Shown: piece by piece, positions 18,346 to 28,216 of the stretch | How positions within the stretch are numbered: position 1 is the stretch's first letter | Layout of the letters: each line of letters starts with the position of its first letter | Assembly: GCA_027943245.1 (NCBI GenBank) | Contig: JANDJZ010001790.1 | Coordinates: forward strand, 62,001 to 126,000 | DNA: 64,000 bases | Origin: Acanthamoeba sp. SK_2022b | Lineage: Eukaryota > Discosea > Longamoebia > Acanthamoebidae | Reading direction: 5' to 3' | Notes under the pieces: model-generated | Seen by the model: the letters and a program-made list of their open reading frames with translations, nothing else | What the model was told of the DNA's origin: nothing | Databases searched by the model: none | Made by a program: the position numbers and the translations under genes

Positions 18346-19761
18346 ATGAAAATCAAAACCCGTTTTGCACCGAGCCCGACCGGCTATCTTCACGTCGGCG
18401 GCGCGCGTACCGCACTTTACTCCTGGTTGTTCAGCCGCCATGCGGGCGGTGAGTTCGTTCTGCGTATCGAAGATACCGATCTGGAACGCTCCACCCAGGA
18501 CGCGATCGACGCAATTATGGATGGCATGAACTGGTTGAACCTGGATTGGGATGAAGGCCCGTATTTCCAGACCAAGCGTTTCGATCGTTACAACGCGGTC
18601 ATCGACGAGATGCTGGAGCAGGGCACGGCCTATAAATGCTATTGCTCCAAGGAACGTCTGGAAGCGCTGCGCGAGAAGCAGATGGAAAACGGCGAGAAGC
18701 CGCGTTACGACGGCCACTGCCGCGACAGTCAGTGCAGCCACACCGACGACGAGCCGCACGTGGTGCGCTTCCGCAACCCGCAGGAAGGCTCGGTGATCTT
18801 CGACGACAAAATTCGCGGCCCGATCGAATTCAGCAACCAGGAGCTGGACGATCTGATCATCCGCCGCACCGACGGTTCGCCAACTTATAACTTCTGCGTC
18901 GTCGTCGATGACTGGGACATGGAAATCACCCATGTGATCCGCGGCGAAGACCACATCAACAACACCCCGCGCCAGATCAACATTCTCAAAGCGCTGGGCG
19001 CGCCGGTGCCGGAATACGCGCACGTGTCGATGATCCTCGGCGACGACGGTAAAAAACTGTCCAAGCGTCACGGCGCCGTGGGCGTCATGCAGTACCGCGA
19101 CGACGGCTATCTGCCGCAGGCGCTGCTGAACTACCTGGTGCGCCTGGGCTGGTCCCACGGCGATCAGGAGATCTTCTCCATCGATGAGATGAAAGAGTTC
19201 TTCACGCTGGAAGCGATCAACAAATCCGCCAGCGCGTTCAACACCGAGAAGCTGCAGTGGCTGAACCACCACTACATCAACCATATGCCGGCGGAAGAAG
19301 TGGCGGTGCATCTGGCATGGCACGTTGAGCAGCTGGGCATTGAAACCCGCAACGGCCCAGAGCTGAAAGACATCGTCAAACTGCTGGGCGAGCGTTGCAA
19401 AACGCTGAAAGAGATGGCGGAGTCCTGCCGTTACTTCTACGAAGACTTCAGCGAGTTCGACGCCGACGCGGCCAAGAAGCACCTGCGCCCGGTGGCGCGT
19501 CAGCCGCTGGAAGCGGTGCGCGCCAAGCTGGCCGCCATCACCGTCTGGACGCCGGAAAACGTGCACGACGCCATTCAGGGCACGGCGGATGAGCTGGGTG
19601 TCGGCATGGGTAAAGTCGGCATGCCGCTGCGCGTTGCGGTGACCGGCGCCGGCCAGTCGCCGGGCATGGACGTGACCGTGCATGCGATCGGCCAGAAGCG
19701 TTCGCTGCAGCGCATCGACATGGCGCTGGCTTACATCGCCGAGCGCGAAGCGCAAGCCTGA
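18346..19761 (+). CDS. gltX: Glutamyl-tRNA synthetase GltX
   Basis: Class I aminoacyl-tRNA synthetase that charges tRNA-Glu, 471 residues as in E. coli. The ATP-binding signature [11 protein letters not shown] is at residues 10-20 and the KMSKS-like motif KKLSKRHG is near residue 237. A zinc-binding cysteine/histidine cluster (CYCSKE and CRDSQC) lies near residues 98-127. The start [13 protein letters not shown] is the family start; the frame is open further upstream but nothing there is conserved. A strong terminator follows. Confidence 0.98.
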   Translation: MKIKTRFAPSPTGYLHVGGARTALYSWLFSRHAGGEFVLRIEDTDLERSTQDAIDAIMDGMNWLNLDWDEGPYFQTKRFDRYNAVIDEMLEQGTAYKCYCSKERLEALREKQMENGEKPRYDGHCRDSQCSHTDDEPHVVRFRNPQEGSVIFDDKIRGPIEFSNQELDDLIIRRTDGSPTYNFCVVVDDWDMEITHVIRGEDHINNTPRQINILKALGAPVPEYAHVSMILGDDGKKLSKRHGAVGVMQYRDDGYLPQALLNYLVRLGWSHGDQEIFSIDEMKEFFTLEAINKSASAFNTEKLQWLNHHYINHMPAEEVAVHLAWHVEQLGIETRNGPELKDIVKLLGERCKTLKEMAESCRYFYEDFSEFDADAAKKHLRPVARQPLEAVRAKLAAITVWTPENVHDAIQGTADELGVGMGKVGMPLRVAVTGAGQSPGMDVTVHAIGQKRSLQRIDMALAYIAEREAQA

Positions 19762-19781
19762 TTCGCTGATACGCCATAAAG

Positions 19782-19815
19782 AAAAAGCCCCGTGGAGCGA
19801 TCCCGGGGCTTTTTT
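19782..19815 (+). terminator. Terminator after gltX
   Basis: AGCCCCG/CGGGGCT stem with a 12-base loop followed by TTTTTT at 19810-19815. Confidence 0.88.
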
Positions 19816-19827
19816 CATGGCGGTGCG

Positions 19828-20613
19828 TCAGGCTTGCTCGCTAGCCGGCAGCCCCGGGCGGTAGGCGAGGAAATACATCAGCCCGACAAAGCCGGCGCCT
19901 CCCAGCGCGTTGCCGAGAAATACCGCGACGAAATTGGGCAGATACTGCTCCCAGCCCATGCCGCCGGCAAAGATGGCCGCCGGGATGATGAACATATTTG
20001 CCACCACGTGCTGGAAGCCGATGGCGACAAAAGCCATGACCGGGAACCACATGCCGATCACTTTGCCCGGCACATCCTTGCTGGCGAAGGCTAACCATAC
20101 CGCCAGGCACACCAGCCAGTTGCAGCCGACGCCGGAAATAAAGGCGTGCAGGAAGTCCGCATCCACTTTGGCCTGCGCGATCGCCAGCGTTTTATGCAAG
20201 AACGCACCTTCGGTCAGGCCCAGCAAATGACCGAAGAAGTAGGCGACGGCCAGGCTGCCGGCCAGGTTGGCCAGGGTGACCCAAAACCAGTTACGCAGCA
20301 CGGCGATGGCGGGGATTTCGCGGGCAAACCAGGCCATCGGCAAGGTCATCATATTGCCGGTCAGCAGTTCGCCACCGGCCAGAATGGTCAGGATCAAACC
20401 GATAGGAAAGACCGCGGCACCCAACAGGGCGCCGAAAGAGCCCCATTCGGCCGGCAGGGTGCCGATGACGTGAATATCCAGCAGAAAGCCGGTGGCGATA
20501 AAAGCGCCGGCGAGAAAGCCCAGAATCAACAGATTAGCGAGAGGGGCGCGGCTTTTGTTTACCCCGGCCTGAACGGCGAGGGCGGCGATTTCTTTTGGTG
20601 AATGCAAAGACAT
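19828..20613 (-). CDS. Formate/nitrite transporter (FNT) family protein
   Basis: A 261-residue inner-membrane channel of the FNT family with six hydrophobic segments. The family patterns LLILGFLAGAFIATGFLL near residue 28, LTGNMMTLPMAW near residue 85, ISGVGCNWLVCLAVWLAFAS near residue 160, and GFQHVVANMFIIPAAIFAG near residue 200 are all present. These proteins conduct small anions such as formate, nitrite or hydrosulfide; the actual substrate is not readable. It is monocistronic, convergent with gltX. A second FNT protein (yfdC) lies at the window end. Confidence 0.88.
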   Translation of the reverse strand: MSLHSPKEIAALAVQAGVNKSRAPLANLLILGFLAGAFIATGFLLDIHVIGTLPAEWGSFGALLGAAVFPIGLILTILAGGELLTGNMMTLPMAWFAREIPAIAVLRNWFWVTLANLAGSLAVAYFFGHLLGLTEGAFLHKTLAIAQAKVDADFLHAFISGVGCNWLVCLAVWLAFASKDVPGKVIGMWFPVMAFVAIGFQHVVANMFIIPAAIFAGGMGWEQYLPNFVAVFLGNALGGAGFVGLMYFLAYRPGLPASEQA

Positions 20614-20858
20614 GACGGACTCGGTTTATAGTAATGAAGTTTGTGGCGCGGGCAGTCTATGCCGCTCGGGAGTCCGACTCAAGCGCATTTCACTAACATT
20701 CCGTTAATTAAAAATCAACGTGATATGCAGGGTCTTTTGCCATTTTGAGATGTAGCGCGCAAAATGGATGAACTCTGCACAAAGTGATGATTTTTTTGCG
20801 CCAAACATGCTGATTTGGCGGCTTTTTCAACGCTTGATTCAGGAATTCAATTTAGCCG

Positions 20859-20887
20859 TTGACAGCTTTGAGCGGGTTTCATATTAT
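20859..20887 (+). promoter_or_regulatory. Near-consensus promoter with stable-RNA discriminator
   Basis: TTGACA at 20859-20864, a 17-base spacer and TATTAT at 20882-20887. The following GCGCCCC is the GC-rich discriminator seen in stringently controlled tRNA and rRNA promoters. Confidence 0.85.
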
Positions 20888-20893
20888 GCGCCC

Positions 20894-20956
20894 CGTTCAC
20901 AGCACAAAGTGATTGTGGAACGCCATTTAAAAAGCCGACCTTAGGGTCGGCTTTTT
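20894..20956 (+). ncRNA. Predicted ~63-nt transcript (orphan sRNA or tRNA-less operon remnant)
   Basis: Initiation from the promoter at 20859-20887 would begin near 20894 and end at the terminator at 20931-20956. No tRNA cloverleaf or reading frame with a ribosome site is present between them. In E. coli the alaW/alaX tRNA-Ala operon lies between gltX and nupC, so this may be its remnant after loss of the tRNA genes. Alternatively it may be a small RNA of its own. Confidence 0.5.
20931..20956 (+). terminator. Terminator of the orphan transcription unit
   Basis: GCCGACC/GGTCGGC stem with a TTAG loop followed by TTTTT. No gene on this strand ends here. Confidence 0.88.
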
Positions 20957-20993
20957 GCTTTGCGTTATTTCACCTTCGCCGAATGCAGGCCAA

Positions 20994-21018
20994 CAAAAAA
21001 GGCGCCCGCAGGCGCCTT
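20994..21018 (-). terminator. Terminator after nupC
   Basis: AAGGCGCC/GGCGCCTT stem (20999-21018) with a four-base loop; the A run at 20995-21000 is a T run on the minus strand, 22 bases after the nupC stop. Confidence 0.85.
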
Positions 21019-21040
21019 GTTATCGCAGTCGGTTCGAGGC

Positions 21041-22228
21041 TTAGCCCAGTACCAGACCCGCGATGGAAGCGGACAGGATGCTGACCAGCGTAGAGCCGTA
21101 CACCAGCTTCAGGCCAAAGCGCGACACCACGTTGCCCTGGTGTTCGTTCAGGCCCTTGATCGCACCGGCCACGATGCCGATGGAGGAGAAGTTGGCGAAG
21201 GACACCAGGAACACCGACAGGATCCCCAGGCTGCGCGGCGACAGTTCGGCAGACACTTTCTGCAGCTCCATCATTGCCACGAACTCGTTGGAAACCAGCT
21301 TGGTGGCCATGATGCTGCCAACCTGCAGGGCTTCGTGTTTAGGAATCCCCATGATCCAGGCGAACGGATAGAAGAAGTAGCCGAGGATTTCCTGGAAGCT
21401 CAGGCCGAAGATGGCGCTGAACACACCGTTGAGCGCGGCGATCAGGGCGATGAAGCCGATCAGCATCGCGGCAACGATAATCGCTACTTTGAAGCCGGCC
21501 AGGATATATTCACCCAGCATTTCGAAGAAGCTCTGGCCTTCGTGCAGGTTGCCGAGGTGCAGCTCTTCTTCTTTATTGGTGTCGTACGGGTTGACCAGCG
21601 ACAGCACGATAAAGGTGCTGAACATGTTCAATACCAGCGCCGCCACCACGAACTTGGCGTCCAGCATGGTCATGTAAGCACCGACGATGGACATGGACAC
21701 TGTAGACATCGCGGTCGCCGCCATGGTGTACATGCGCTTTTCCGACATCTTGCCCAGGATATCCTTGTAGGCGATGAAGTTTTCGGATTGGCCCAGGATC
21801 AGCGAGCTGACGGCGTTGAACGACTCCAGCTTGCCCATGCCGTTCACTTTCGACAGCACGGTACCGATAATACGGATGATGAACGGCAGCACCTTGATGT
21901 ACTGCAGAATACCGATCAGCGCCGAAATGAAGACGATCGGGCACAGCACCTTCAGGAAGAAGAACGCCAGGCCTTTGTCGCCCATGCCGCCGAATACGAA
22001 ATCAGTCCCTTGTCCCGCAAATCCGAGCAGTTTGTCAAACAGCGCGGCAAATCCTTTTACGAAGCCCAAACCCGCTTCCGAATGCAGGAAAAAGTAGGCC
22101 AGCAGTACTTCGATAACCAGTAGTTGAATAACATAGCGAATGCGGATGCTTTTACGATCGCGGCACACCAACAGGGCCAGGATCGCCACCACCACTATCG
22201 CCAACGCAAAGTGCGCAATATGGGACAT
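21041..22228 (-). CDS. nupC: Nucleoside:proton symporter NupC
   Basis: Concentrative nucleoside transporter (CNT family), 395 residues (E. coli 400), in the inner membrane. Family-specific segments are [20 protein letters not shown] near residue 130, [20 protein letters not shown] near residue 170, [17 protein letters not shown] [17 protein letters not shown] near residue 305, and [20 protein letters not shown] near residue 345. It takes up nucleosides except guanosine in E. coli. The gene is divergent from mntH. E. coli nupC is under CRP and CytR; I could not identify those sites here with confidence. Confidence 0.97.
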   Translation of the reverse strand: MSHIAHFALAIVVVAILALLVCRDRKSIRIRYVIQLLVIEVLLAYFFLHSEAGLGFVKGFAALFDKLLGFAGQGTDFVFGGMGDKGLAFFFLKVLCPIVFISALIGILQYIKVLPFIIRIIGTVLSKVNGMGKLESFNAVSSLILGQSENFIAYKDILGKMSEKRMYTMAATAMSTVSMSIVGAYMTMLDAKFVVAALVLNMFSTFIVLSLVNPYDTNKEEELHLGNLHEGQSFFEMLGEYILAGFKVAIIVAAMLIGFIALIAALNGVFSAIFGLSFQEILGYFFYPFAWIMGIPKHEALQVGSIMATKLVSNEFVAMMELQKVSAELSPRSLGILSVFLVSFANFSSIGIVAGAIKGLNEHQGNVVSRFGLKLVYGSTLVSILSASIAGLVLG

Positions 22229-22605
22229 GTTTGCTCCAAATTTGAGGCAGGCTGAATTTCGGCTGTCATTTTATGTAACGCTACGTTTAAAAACGAGACT
22301 TCTATTGCAAATATGGAAAATCATAGTGGGAGTTCTCCTAAAGTGTTGCGTAAAAGCATAAAAAATCAAGATGTTAAAGCAGCAATAGGAAATTCGTATT
22401 CTTGTGCTAATCTGTCTTTCAGGGGTATTACAGCCCAAATCCCATCAGAAAAGCACGGAAATCGGCAAGCTCCGCGCTGAACCCTTCGATAAAACCGTTA
22501 ATGTTGGCTATTACAGAGATAAGTTTTACCGCTCTAAATGCGCTTGATAATTATTATCATTTATATAGAGTGGAGATAAACGTAATTTCAGTAAGGGTTC
22601 AACAT
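22229..22605. other. Divergent nupC/mntH control region
   Basis: No gene is visible. The mntH-proximal part contains a Fur-like palindrome at 22545-22564. The nupC-proximal part is AT-rich; I see no certain CRP, CytR, MntR or OxyR site. Confidence 0.6.
22545..22564 (+). promoter_or_regulatory. Candidate Fur box upstream of mntH
   Basis: TGATAATTATTATCA at 22545-22559 is a perfect 15-base palindrome. The 19-base window from 22546 matches 14 of 19 Fur consensus bases. It is about 45 bases before the mntH start. mntH is Fur- and MntR-controlled in E. coli. Confidence 0.65.
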
Positions 22606-23841
22606 ATGCTGAACAGTCGCGTGGTTGAAACCACTTCCGGGCGCTCCGCCAGAAAAATCAAACTCTCGCTGATGGGGCCCGCCTTCATCGCTGCTATCGG
22701 CTATATCGATCCCGGTAACTTCGCCACCAACATCCAGGCCGGCGCCTCGTTCGGCTACAGCCTGCTGTGGGTGGTGGTTTGGGCCAACGTGATGGCGATG
22801 CTGATCCAGCTGTTGTCCGCCAAGCTGGGCATCGCCACCGGGAAAAACCTGGCCGAGCATATTCGCGATCGCTTTCCGCGGCCGGCGGTGTGGGCCTATT
22901 GGGTGCAGGCGGAGATCATCGCCATGGCGACCGATCTGGCCGAGTTTATCGGCGCGGCGATCGGCTTCAAGCTGCTGCTCGGCGTTTCCCTGTTGCAGGG
23001 CGCGGTGCTGACCGGCATCGCCACCTTTTTAATTCTGATGCTGCAAAAGCGCGGGCAAAAACCGCTGGAGCTGGTGATTGGCGGCCTGCTGCTGTTCGTC
23101 GCCGCCGCTTATATCGTCGAGCTGGCGTTCTCCCAGCCGCAGCTCGCGCCGCTGCTGAAGGGCATGGCGCTGCCCGATCTGCCTAACGGCGATGCGGTAT
23201 TTCTGGCCGCCGGGGTATTGGGCGCCACCATCATGCCGCATGTGATCTACCTGCATTCGTCGCTCACCCAAATCGGCGGCGAGCACGACAAGGCGGAGCG
23301 CTATGCCGCCACCAAAGTCGATGTCGCCGTGGCCATGACCATTGCCGGTTTCGTTAACCTGGCGATGATGGCCACCGCCGCCGCCGCGTTTCATTTCAGC
23401 GGCCACAGCGGCATCGCCGATCTCGACGTGGCTTACCTGACGCTGCAACCGCTGCTCGGGCAAGCCGCTGCCACCGTGTTCGGCCTGAGCCTGGTGGCCG
23501 CCGGCCTCTCCTCTACCGTGGTGGGCACGCTGGCGGGGCAGGTGGTGATGCAAGGGTTCGTGCATTTCCATATCCCGCTGTGGCTGCGGCGCGCGGTGAC
23601 CATGCTGCCGTCGTTTATCGTCATCATGCTGGGGATGGACGCGACGCGCATTCTGGTGCTGAGCCAGGTGCTGCTCAGCTTCGGCATTGCGCTGGCGCTG
23701 GTGCCGCTGCTGGCTTTCACCGGCAATCGGGCGCTGATGGGGGAGATGGTCAACGGCCCAGTGGTGCAAAACCTGGGTAAGCTGATCGTACTGGTGGTGG
23801 TGGGATTGAACGGCTATCTGCTGATCGGCAGCGTGCTGTAG
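22606..23841 (+). CDS. mntH: Proton-dependent Mn(II)/Fe(II) transporter MntH
   Basis: NRAMP-family divalent metal importer, 411 residues (E. coli 412). The metal-binding motif DPGN is in [14 protein letters not shown] near residue 36, and the second metal-site helix [11 protein letters not shown] is near residue 210. About eleven membrane helices are expected. The start [17 protein letters not shown] is chosen because it aligns with the enteric N terminus and has TAAGGG upstream; an in-frame start at 22501 would run through the Fur box. It protects against oxidative stress and serves manganese uptake. Confidence 0.96.
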   Translation: MLNSRVVETTSGRSARKIKLSLMGPAFIAAIGYIDPGNFATNIQAGASFGYSLLWVVVWANVMAMLIQLLSAKLGIATGKNLAEHIRDRFPRPAVWAYWVQAEIIAMATDLAEFIGAAIGFKLLLGVSLLQGAVLTGIATFLILMLQKRGQKPLELVIGGLLLFVAAAYIVELAFSQPQLAPLLKGMALPDLPNGDAVFLAAGVLGATIMPHVIYLHSSLTQIGGEHDKAERYAATKVDVAVAMTIAGFVNLAMMATAAAAFHFSGHSGIADLDVAYLTLQPLLGQAAATVFGLSLVAAGLSSTVVGTLAGQVVMQGFVHFHIPLWLRRAVTMLPSFIVIMLGMDATRILVLSQVLLSFGIALALVPLLAFTGNRALMGEMVNGPVVQNLGKLIVLVVVGLNGYLLIGSVL

Positions 23842-23845
23842 GCAA

Positions 23846-23876
23846 AAAAAGCGCGGGCCGGCATGGTGCCGGCCCG
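23846..23876 (-). terminator. Terminator after ypeC, shared with mntH
   Basis: CGGGCCGGCA/TGCCGGCCCG stem; on the minus strand it is followed by GCGCTTTTTTT, so it is the better terminator for the ypeC transcript. Confidence 0.75.
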
Positions 23877-23882
23877 TCGTCG

Positions 23883-24287
23883 TTAATCGCGGTCGTCATC
23901 GCCGTGGCGACGCCAGCGATCGTGATCGTGATGGTGTTTTTTCTCTTTCTTCCAGTAATGCTTGTCGCAACGGCGGTCGCACTTGTAATAACGGCCATCG
24001 CGAGAGTAGTAGTATTTGCGCCAATAGTCGCGATCGCGCCAGCGATAGCCGTCCCAGTAATAGCCACGCGGGCTGCGGTCGCCGAGATAGCGGCCCTGAT
24101 GGCCTTGCCACCAGTCACGATCGCGCCAGTCGTAACCGTCCCAGTAACGGCCGCGATTGTCCTGATCGCCGATGCGCAATGAAACGCCCGGCATCAGATC
24201 GATGCTGAGCCCTTCGGCGCGAGCCTGCTGTACGGCGGGCAACACCGTCGCCGCCAAGATAGCGGCCAAGAGCAGAGGTTTAAACAT
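23883..24287 (-). CDS. ypeC: DUF2502 family exported protein YpeC
   Basis: A 134-residue protein with a signal peptide (cleavage after ARA near residue 24). The mature part is rich in Trp, Tyr, Asp and Arg. Two repeats of the form YWDGYxWRDRDxW (near residues 49-59 and 77-88) are followed by a His/Lys/Asp-rich tail. This is the DUF2502 family, located in E. coli beside mntH as ypeC. It is longer than E. coli YpeC (108) because of the duplicated segment. Function is unknown; it is presumably periplasmic. A related smaller protein is at 33740-34072. Confidence 0.85.
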   Translation of the reverse strand: MFKPLLLAAILAATVLPAVQQARAEGLSIDLMPGVSLRIGDQDNRGRYWDGYDWRDRDWWQGHQGRYLGDRSPRGYYWDGYRWRDRDYWRKYYYSRDGRYYKCDRRCDKHYWKKEKKHHHDHDRWRRHGDDDRD

Positions 24288-24510
24288 GACTTCTCCTTTC
24301 CGCTTGCGCGGCCTGGCCGTTAATCACTTTATGAAGCGCGTTCATCAGTTTAAAAAGCGGCCTTATCGTTATTTTTGCTGCAATATCGGCATCATAGCGC
24401 CGGCGCATAGGGTTGAATCTGAGAGCCACTCTGAAAACGGCGCCGCAGGCCGAGATTTGAGATTTTTCTGGGGGATCGCCGCTCGGTGGAGCGGCGGTAT
24501 TTGTAAGCGA

Positions 24511-25500
24511 TTACAGTAGGATTTGTTCGATCTGAACGAGCTCTTCTTCACTGAAATGACGATTGGCCAGCATGCCTACCGCGTCTTCTATCTGCGCATT
24601 CTTGCTGGCGCCGATCAGCACCGAGGTGACGCGATCGCCGCGCAGCACCCAGGCCAGCGCCATTTGCGACAGCTTTTGCCCGCGTTGTCGCGCCAGCGCA
24701 TCGAGGCGGTGCACCTTGTCCAGCCGTTCGGCGGTCAGTTGCTCCGGCTGCAGAAAGCGGCTGCCGCTGGCGGCGCGGGAATCTTGCGGGATGCCGTGCA
24801 GGTAGCGGTCGGTCAGCAGGCCGCCCGCCAGCGGCGAGAAGGCGATCGACCCGACGCCATGCTCTGCCAATGTATCCAGCAATCCCGCTTCCGGCGTGCG
24901 TTCCAACATCGAATACTTCGGCTGGTGGATCAGGCACGGCGTGCCGAGCCGCTGCAGAATGTCGAACGCCTGCCGCGCGCGTTCGGCCGGGTAGTTAGAC
25001 AGGCCGACATACAGCGCTTTGCCCTGGCGCACCAGCAGATCCAGCGCCGCCATGGTTTCTTCCAGCGGCGTGTCCGGATCCGGCCGGTGGTGATAAAAGA
25101 TATCCACATACTCCAGCCCCATGCGCTTCAGGCTCTGATCGAGGCTGGCGATCAGATACTTTTTCGAGCCCCAATCGCCGTAGGGGCCGGGCCACATGGT
25201 ATAACCGGCTTTGGACGAGACGATCAGCTCGTCGCGCCAGGCCCGCAGATCGGCGTTGAGTATGCGGCCAAAGTTCTCCTCGGCGGCGCCGGGCGGCGGG
25301 CCGTAGTTGTTGGCCAAATCGAAATGGGTAATGCCGCGATCGAAGGCGCAGCGGATCAGGCCGCGGGCGTTGTCGTACAGCGTGGCGTCGCCGAAGTTGT
25401 GCCACAGCCCGAGCGAGACGGCGGGCAGCTTCAGCCCGCTGCGGCCGCAGCGCCGGTATTCCATATCTTGATAACGCGTAGGGGAGGCTTGGTAGGACAT
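24511..25500 (-). CDS. Aldo/keto reductase, YghZ (L-glyceraldehyde 3-phosphate reductase) type
   Basis: NADPH-dependent oxidoreductase of about 329 residues, AKR family. The catalytic tetrad is visible: Asp and Tyr in HFDLANNYGPPPG near residue 57, Lys in VSSKAGYTMWPGPYG, and His in FYHHRPDPDTP. The PPPG and MWPGPYG stretches are characteristic of the AKR14/YghZ subgroup, which reduces methylglyoxal and L-glyceraldehyde 3-phosphate in E. coli. The start at 25500 has AAGGAT upstream and fits the family; an in-frame start at 25551 adds 17 unrelated residues. It is divergent from ipdC. Confidence 0.88.
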   Translation of the reverse strand: MSYQASPTRYQDMEYRRCGRSGLKLPAVSLGLWHNFGDATLYDNARGLIRCAFDRGITHFDLANNYGPPPGAAEENFGRILNADLRAWRDELIVSSKAGYTMWPGPYGDWGSKKYLIASLDQSLKRMGLEYVDIFYHHRPDPDTPLEETMAALDLLVRQGKALYVGLSNYPAERARQAFDILQRLGTPCLIHQPKYSMLERTPEAGLLDTLAEHGVGSIAFSPLAGGLLTDRYLHGIPQDSRAASGSRFLQPEQLTAERLDKVHRLDALARQRGQKLSQMALAWVLRGDRVTSVLIGASKNAQIEDAVGMLANRHFSEEELVQIEQILL

Positions 25501-25688
25501 AGTTATCCTTGTCGGCGGGAGGTGAAGTGCTTTGAGTGTATACGCTTTCACACCGCGCTGCCGGGGGAGCGATCACAGCGCCGGCATGTAACGCCAGGTT
25601 GCCGATCGAGGCAGGCGCGTTTGTTCGAAATTTGAACGGCATCTTCGATACTTAAGATAATCGCTCCAGCTGCAGACAGGTGATGATC

Positions 25689-27350
25689 ATGACTCAGACC
25701 TATACGGTGGCCGATTATCTGCTCGATCGTCTGGCCCAAATCGGCATCCGTCATTTCTTCGGCGTGCCGGGGGATTACAACCTGCAATTCCTCGATCACG
25801 TTCTCGCTCATCCGCAAATCACCTGGGTAGGCTGCGCCAACGAGCTGAACGCCGCCTATGCCGCCGACGGCTACGCTCGCTGCAAACCGGCGGCGGCGCT
25901 GCTCACCACCTTTGGCGTGGGGGAGCTGAGCGCGTTGAATGGGGTGGCCGGCAGCTACGCCGAATACCTGCCGGTGATCCACGTGGTCGGCACGCCGGCG
26001 CAGCGCGCCCAGCGCGCCGGTGATTTGCTGCACCATTCGCTGGGGGATGGCGACTTTACCCACTTCGCGCGGATAGCCAAAGAGGTGACCGTCGCGCAGG
26101 CCGACCTGACCGCCGACAACGCCGCCGTGGAGATAGACCGCCTGATCGGCGTCGCCTTGCTGGAACATCGCCCGGTTTACCTGATGTTGCCCAGCGACGT
26201 CGCACAAGCGCCGCTGTCGGCCAAACCGGCGCCGCTGATGCTGCGTCAGGCCAAACTGTCGCGCAGCGCATTGCAGGCATTTATCGCCGCAGCGCGCGAA
26301 AAGCTGCTGCCGGCGCGGCGGGTATCGCTGCTGGCGGACTTCCTGGCCGATCGCTTCGGCGCCGAAGCGGCGCTGGACGAGTGGCTGCAGGCGGTCGACA
26401 TTCCGCACGCTACGCTGCTGCTCGGCAAAGGCGTGCTGGATGAGAACCGAGCCGGGTTTGTCGGGACCTACTGCGGCGGCGCCAGCGATCCGGCGGTGAA
26501 ACAGCTTATCGAAAACGCCGATGTGGTGATCAACGTCGGCGTGCGTTTGACCGACACCATTACCGCCGGTTTCACGCATCATTTGCCGGTGGAAAAATGC
26601 ATCGACATTCAACCGTTCGAAGCCTGGGTCGGGCGGCAGCGCTTTAGCCGCATTCCGATGCGCGAGGCGGTGCAGGCGCTGCACCGCCTGAGCCTGTCGC
26701 TGGCGTCACGCTGGCCGTTGCCGCCGATCGTCCGCCCGACGCTGCCGGAAACCGATGGGGAAGGGCTGGATCAGCACGCCTTCTGGCGGCAGATACAGGA
26801 TTTCCTGCGGCCCGGGGATATCGTGCTGGCCGATCAGGGCACTGCCTGTTTCGGCGCGGCGCCGTTGACGTTGCCGCGTGGCTGCCGCCTGATCGTGCAG
26901 GCGCTCTGGGGATCGATCGGCTATACCCTGCCGGCGACGTTCGGCGTACAGACCGCTGAACCGCAGCGGCGGGCAATATTGCTGATCGGCGACGGCGCCG
27001 CGCAGCTGACCGTACAGGAACTGGGATCGATGCTGCGCGACGGGCTTAAGCCGGTGATCTTCGTGCTGAATAATCAGGGTTACACGATCGAGCGTGCGAT
27101 CCACGGGCCGGAGCAACGTTATAACGACATCGCGCGCTGGAACTGGACGCAGCTGCCGCCGGCGCTGGCCGGCGAGCGGCCGGTGAAGGCGTTGCGGGTC
27201 AGCGATCCGGACGGACTGCGCCAGGCGCTGCGCGAGGTAGCGGACGACGATCGGCTGGCCTTCATCGAAGTGATGCTGCCGAAGATGGACATGCCGGAAC
27301 TGCTCGATACCGTCTCACGCGCCATTCAGGCACGCAACGCCGCCGCTTAA
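25689..27350 (+). CDS. ipdC: Indolepyruvate/phenylpyruvate decarboxylase IpdC
   Basis: Thiamine-diphosphate enzyme that decarboxylates indole-3-pyruvate to indole-3-acetaldehyde, the key step of one auxin route. It has 553 residues. N-terminal HFFGVPGDYNLQFLDHV and GCANELNAAYAADGYAR are typical, with the cofactor glutamate in the second. The twin histidines are in LLHHSLGDGDF, and the ThDP motif GDGAAQLTVQELGSML ends at LNNQGYTIERAIHG. GTG 25680 and ATG 25683 are possible starts, but AGG at 25678-25680 fits 25689 best. Its stop overlaps the convergent LysR gene by 4 bases. Confidence 0.93.
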   Translation: MTQTYTVADYLLDRLAQIGIRHFFGVPGDYNLQFLDHVLAHPQITWVGCANELNAAYAADGYARCKPAAALLTTFGVGELSALNGVAGSYAEYLPVIHVVGTPAQRAQRAGDLLHHSLGDGDFTHFARIAKEVTVAQADLTADNAAVEIDRLIGVALLEHRPVYLMLPSDVAQAPLSAKPAPLMLRQAKLSRSALQAFIAAAREKLLPARRVSLLADFLADRFGAEAALDEWLQAVDIPHATLLLGKGVLDENRAGFVGTYCGGASDPAVKQLIENADVVINVGVRLTDTITAGFTHHLPVEKCIDIQPFEAWVGRQRFSRIPMREAVQALHRLSLSLASRWPLPPIVRPTLPETDGEGLDQHAFWRQIQDFLRPGDIVLADQGTACFGAAPLTLPRGCRLIVQALWGSIGYTLPATFGVQTAEPQRRAILLIGDGAAQLTVQELGSMLRDGLKPVIFVLNNQGYTIERAIHGPEQRYNDIARWNWTQLPPALAGERPVKALRVSDPDGLRQALREVADDDRLAFIEVMLPKMDMPELLDTVSRAIQARNAAA

Positions 27351-28216
27351 GGCAGGGTATCGCCCAGCAGGCGATCCAGCATCCAGAACCCCGCCGGGCC
27401 CGGCGGGGTCAGTTTGGACCAGACCGCATCCACCGAAATCAGTTTTGGCCAGCCGCGCGGCCGCAGCTGGGTGAGTTTGCCGTGGCCGTATTGTTGCACC
27501 AGCCAGTGCGGCAGTACCGCCCAACCGAACCCCTGTTCCGCCATCTCCAGCAACAGCAGATAGCTGGGCGACGACCAGACCAGGCCACCCTGTCTGGCCG
27601 CTTCGGCGCCGGTGTAGGTATTCAGGATCAGCTGGCGGATGCTGGACAGCTGCTCCGGCGTTGGCGCGGCGACCTGGGCCAGCGGGTGCTGATGGGCGAC
27701 GAACAGCCCCATTTCGGTCTGTTCAGGCAGCCGGGAGAAGGCGATATCCGGCGGATAACTTTTTTGCACTTCCACCATGCCCAAGTGCGCGCGGCCGCTT
27801 TGCAGCAGATCGATAACGTCGCCTTCTTCGGCGATCATCCATTCCAGTTCAATCTCCGGGTAGCGCTGTTCGAACAGCTGCATCAACCGATCGTGATGCT
27901 TGGGCTGGTAGGTATCGGAAAACACCATGCTCAGGCGCGGTTCAACCTCGCCCGCCAGCTGAATACTCAGGGCGTCGAGCCGTTCGCTGGCCGCGAGGAT
28001 CGCCTGCACATGCCCCAGTACCTTGCGGCCGGCGGCGGTGAGCACCGGCTGGCGCGCGCTGCGATCGAACAGCGTCAGCGCCAGATCGGCCTCCAGATTG
28101 GCGATGGCAGTGCTGACGGTGGATTGGCTTTTGCGCAGCTTGCGCGCGGCGGCGGAAAACGAGCCGAGGGCGGCGGCTTCGACAAACGCATGCAGCGCTT
28201 CCGGAGAATAGTGCAT
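27347..28216 (-). CDS. LysR-family regulator, probably of the PACE pump gene
   Basis: A 289-residue LysR-type regulator with the helix-turn-helix at residues 4-60 (HAFVEAAALGSFSAAARKLR, then QSTVSTAIANLEADL). The effector domain begins near residue 90. It is divergent from the PACE efflux gene with 98 bases between them. In Acinetobacter the PACE pump AceI is controlled by the divergent LysR regulator AceR, so the same relation is likely here. It is convergent with ipdC, making control of ipdC less likely but possible. Confidence 0.87.
   Translation of the reverse strand: MHYSPEALHAFVEAAALGSFSAAARKLRKSQSTVSTAIANLEADLALTLFDRSARQPVLTAAGRKVLGHVQAILAASERLDALSIQLAGEVEPRLSMVFSDTYQPKHHDRLMQLFEQRYPEIELEWMIAEEGDVIDLLQSGRAHLGMVEVQKSYPPDIAFSRLPEQTEMGLFVAHQHPLAQVAAPTPEQLSSIRQLILNTYTGAEAARQGGLVWSSPSYLLLLEMAEQGFGWAVLPHWLVQQYGHGKLTQLRPRGWPKLISVDAVWSKLTPPGPAGFWMLDRLLGDTLP

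Larger units (their letters stand above)
20614..21040. other. Intergenic region with an orphan stable-RNA-type transcription unit
   Basis: No protein gene is visible. The right half contains a consensus promoter (20859-20887) and a plus-strand terminator (20931-20956) with only about 40 bases between them, then the nupC terminator. Confidence 0.7.

Noticed and set aside
18083..18346. 87-codon minus-strand frame between tRNA-Val and gltX
   Set aside because: It covers the promoters of both genes and shows no coding character.
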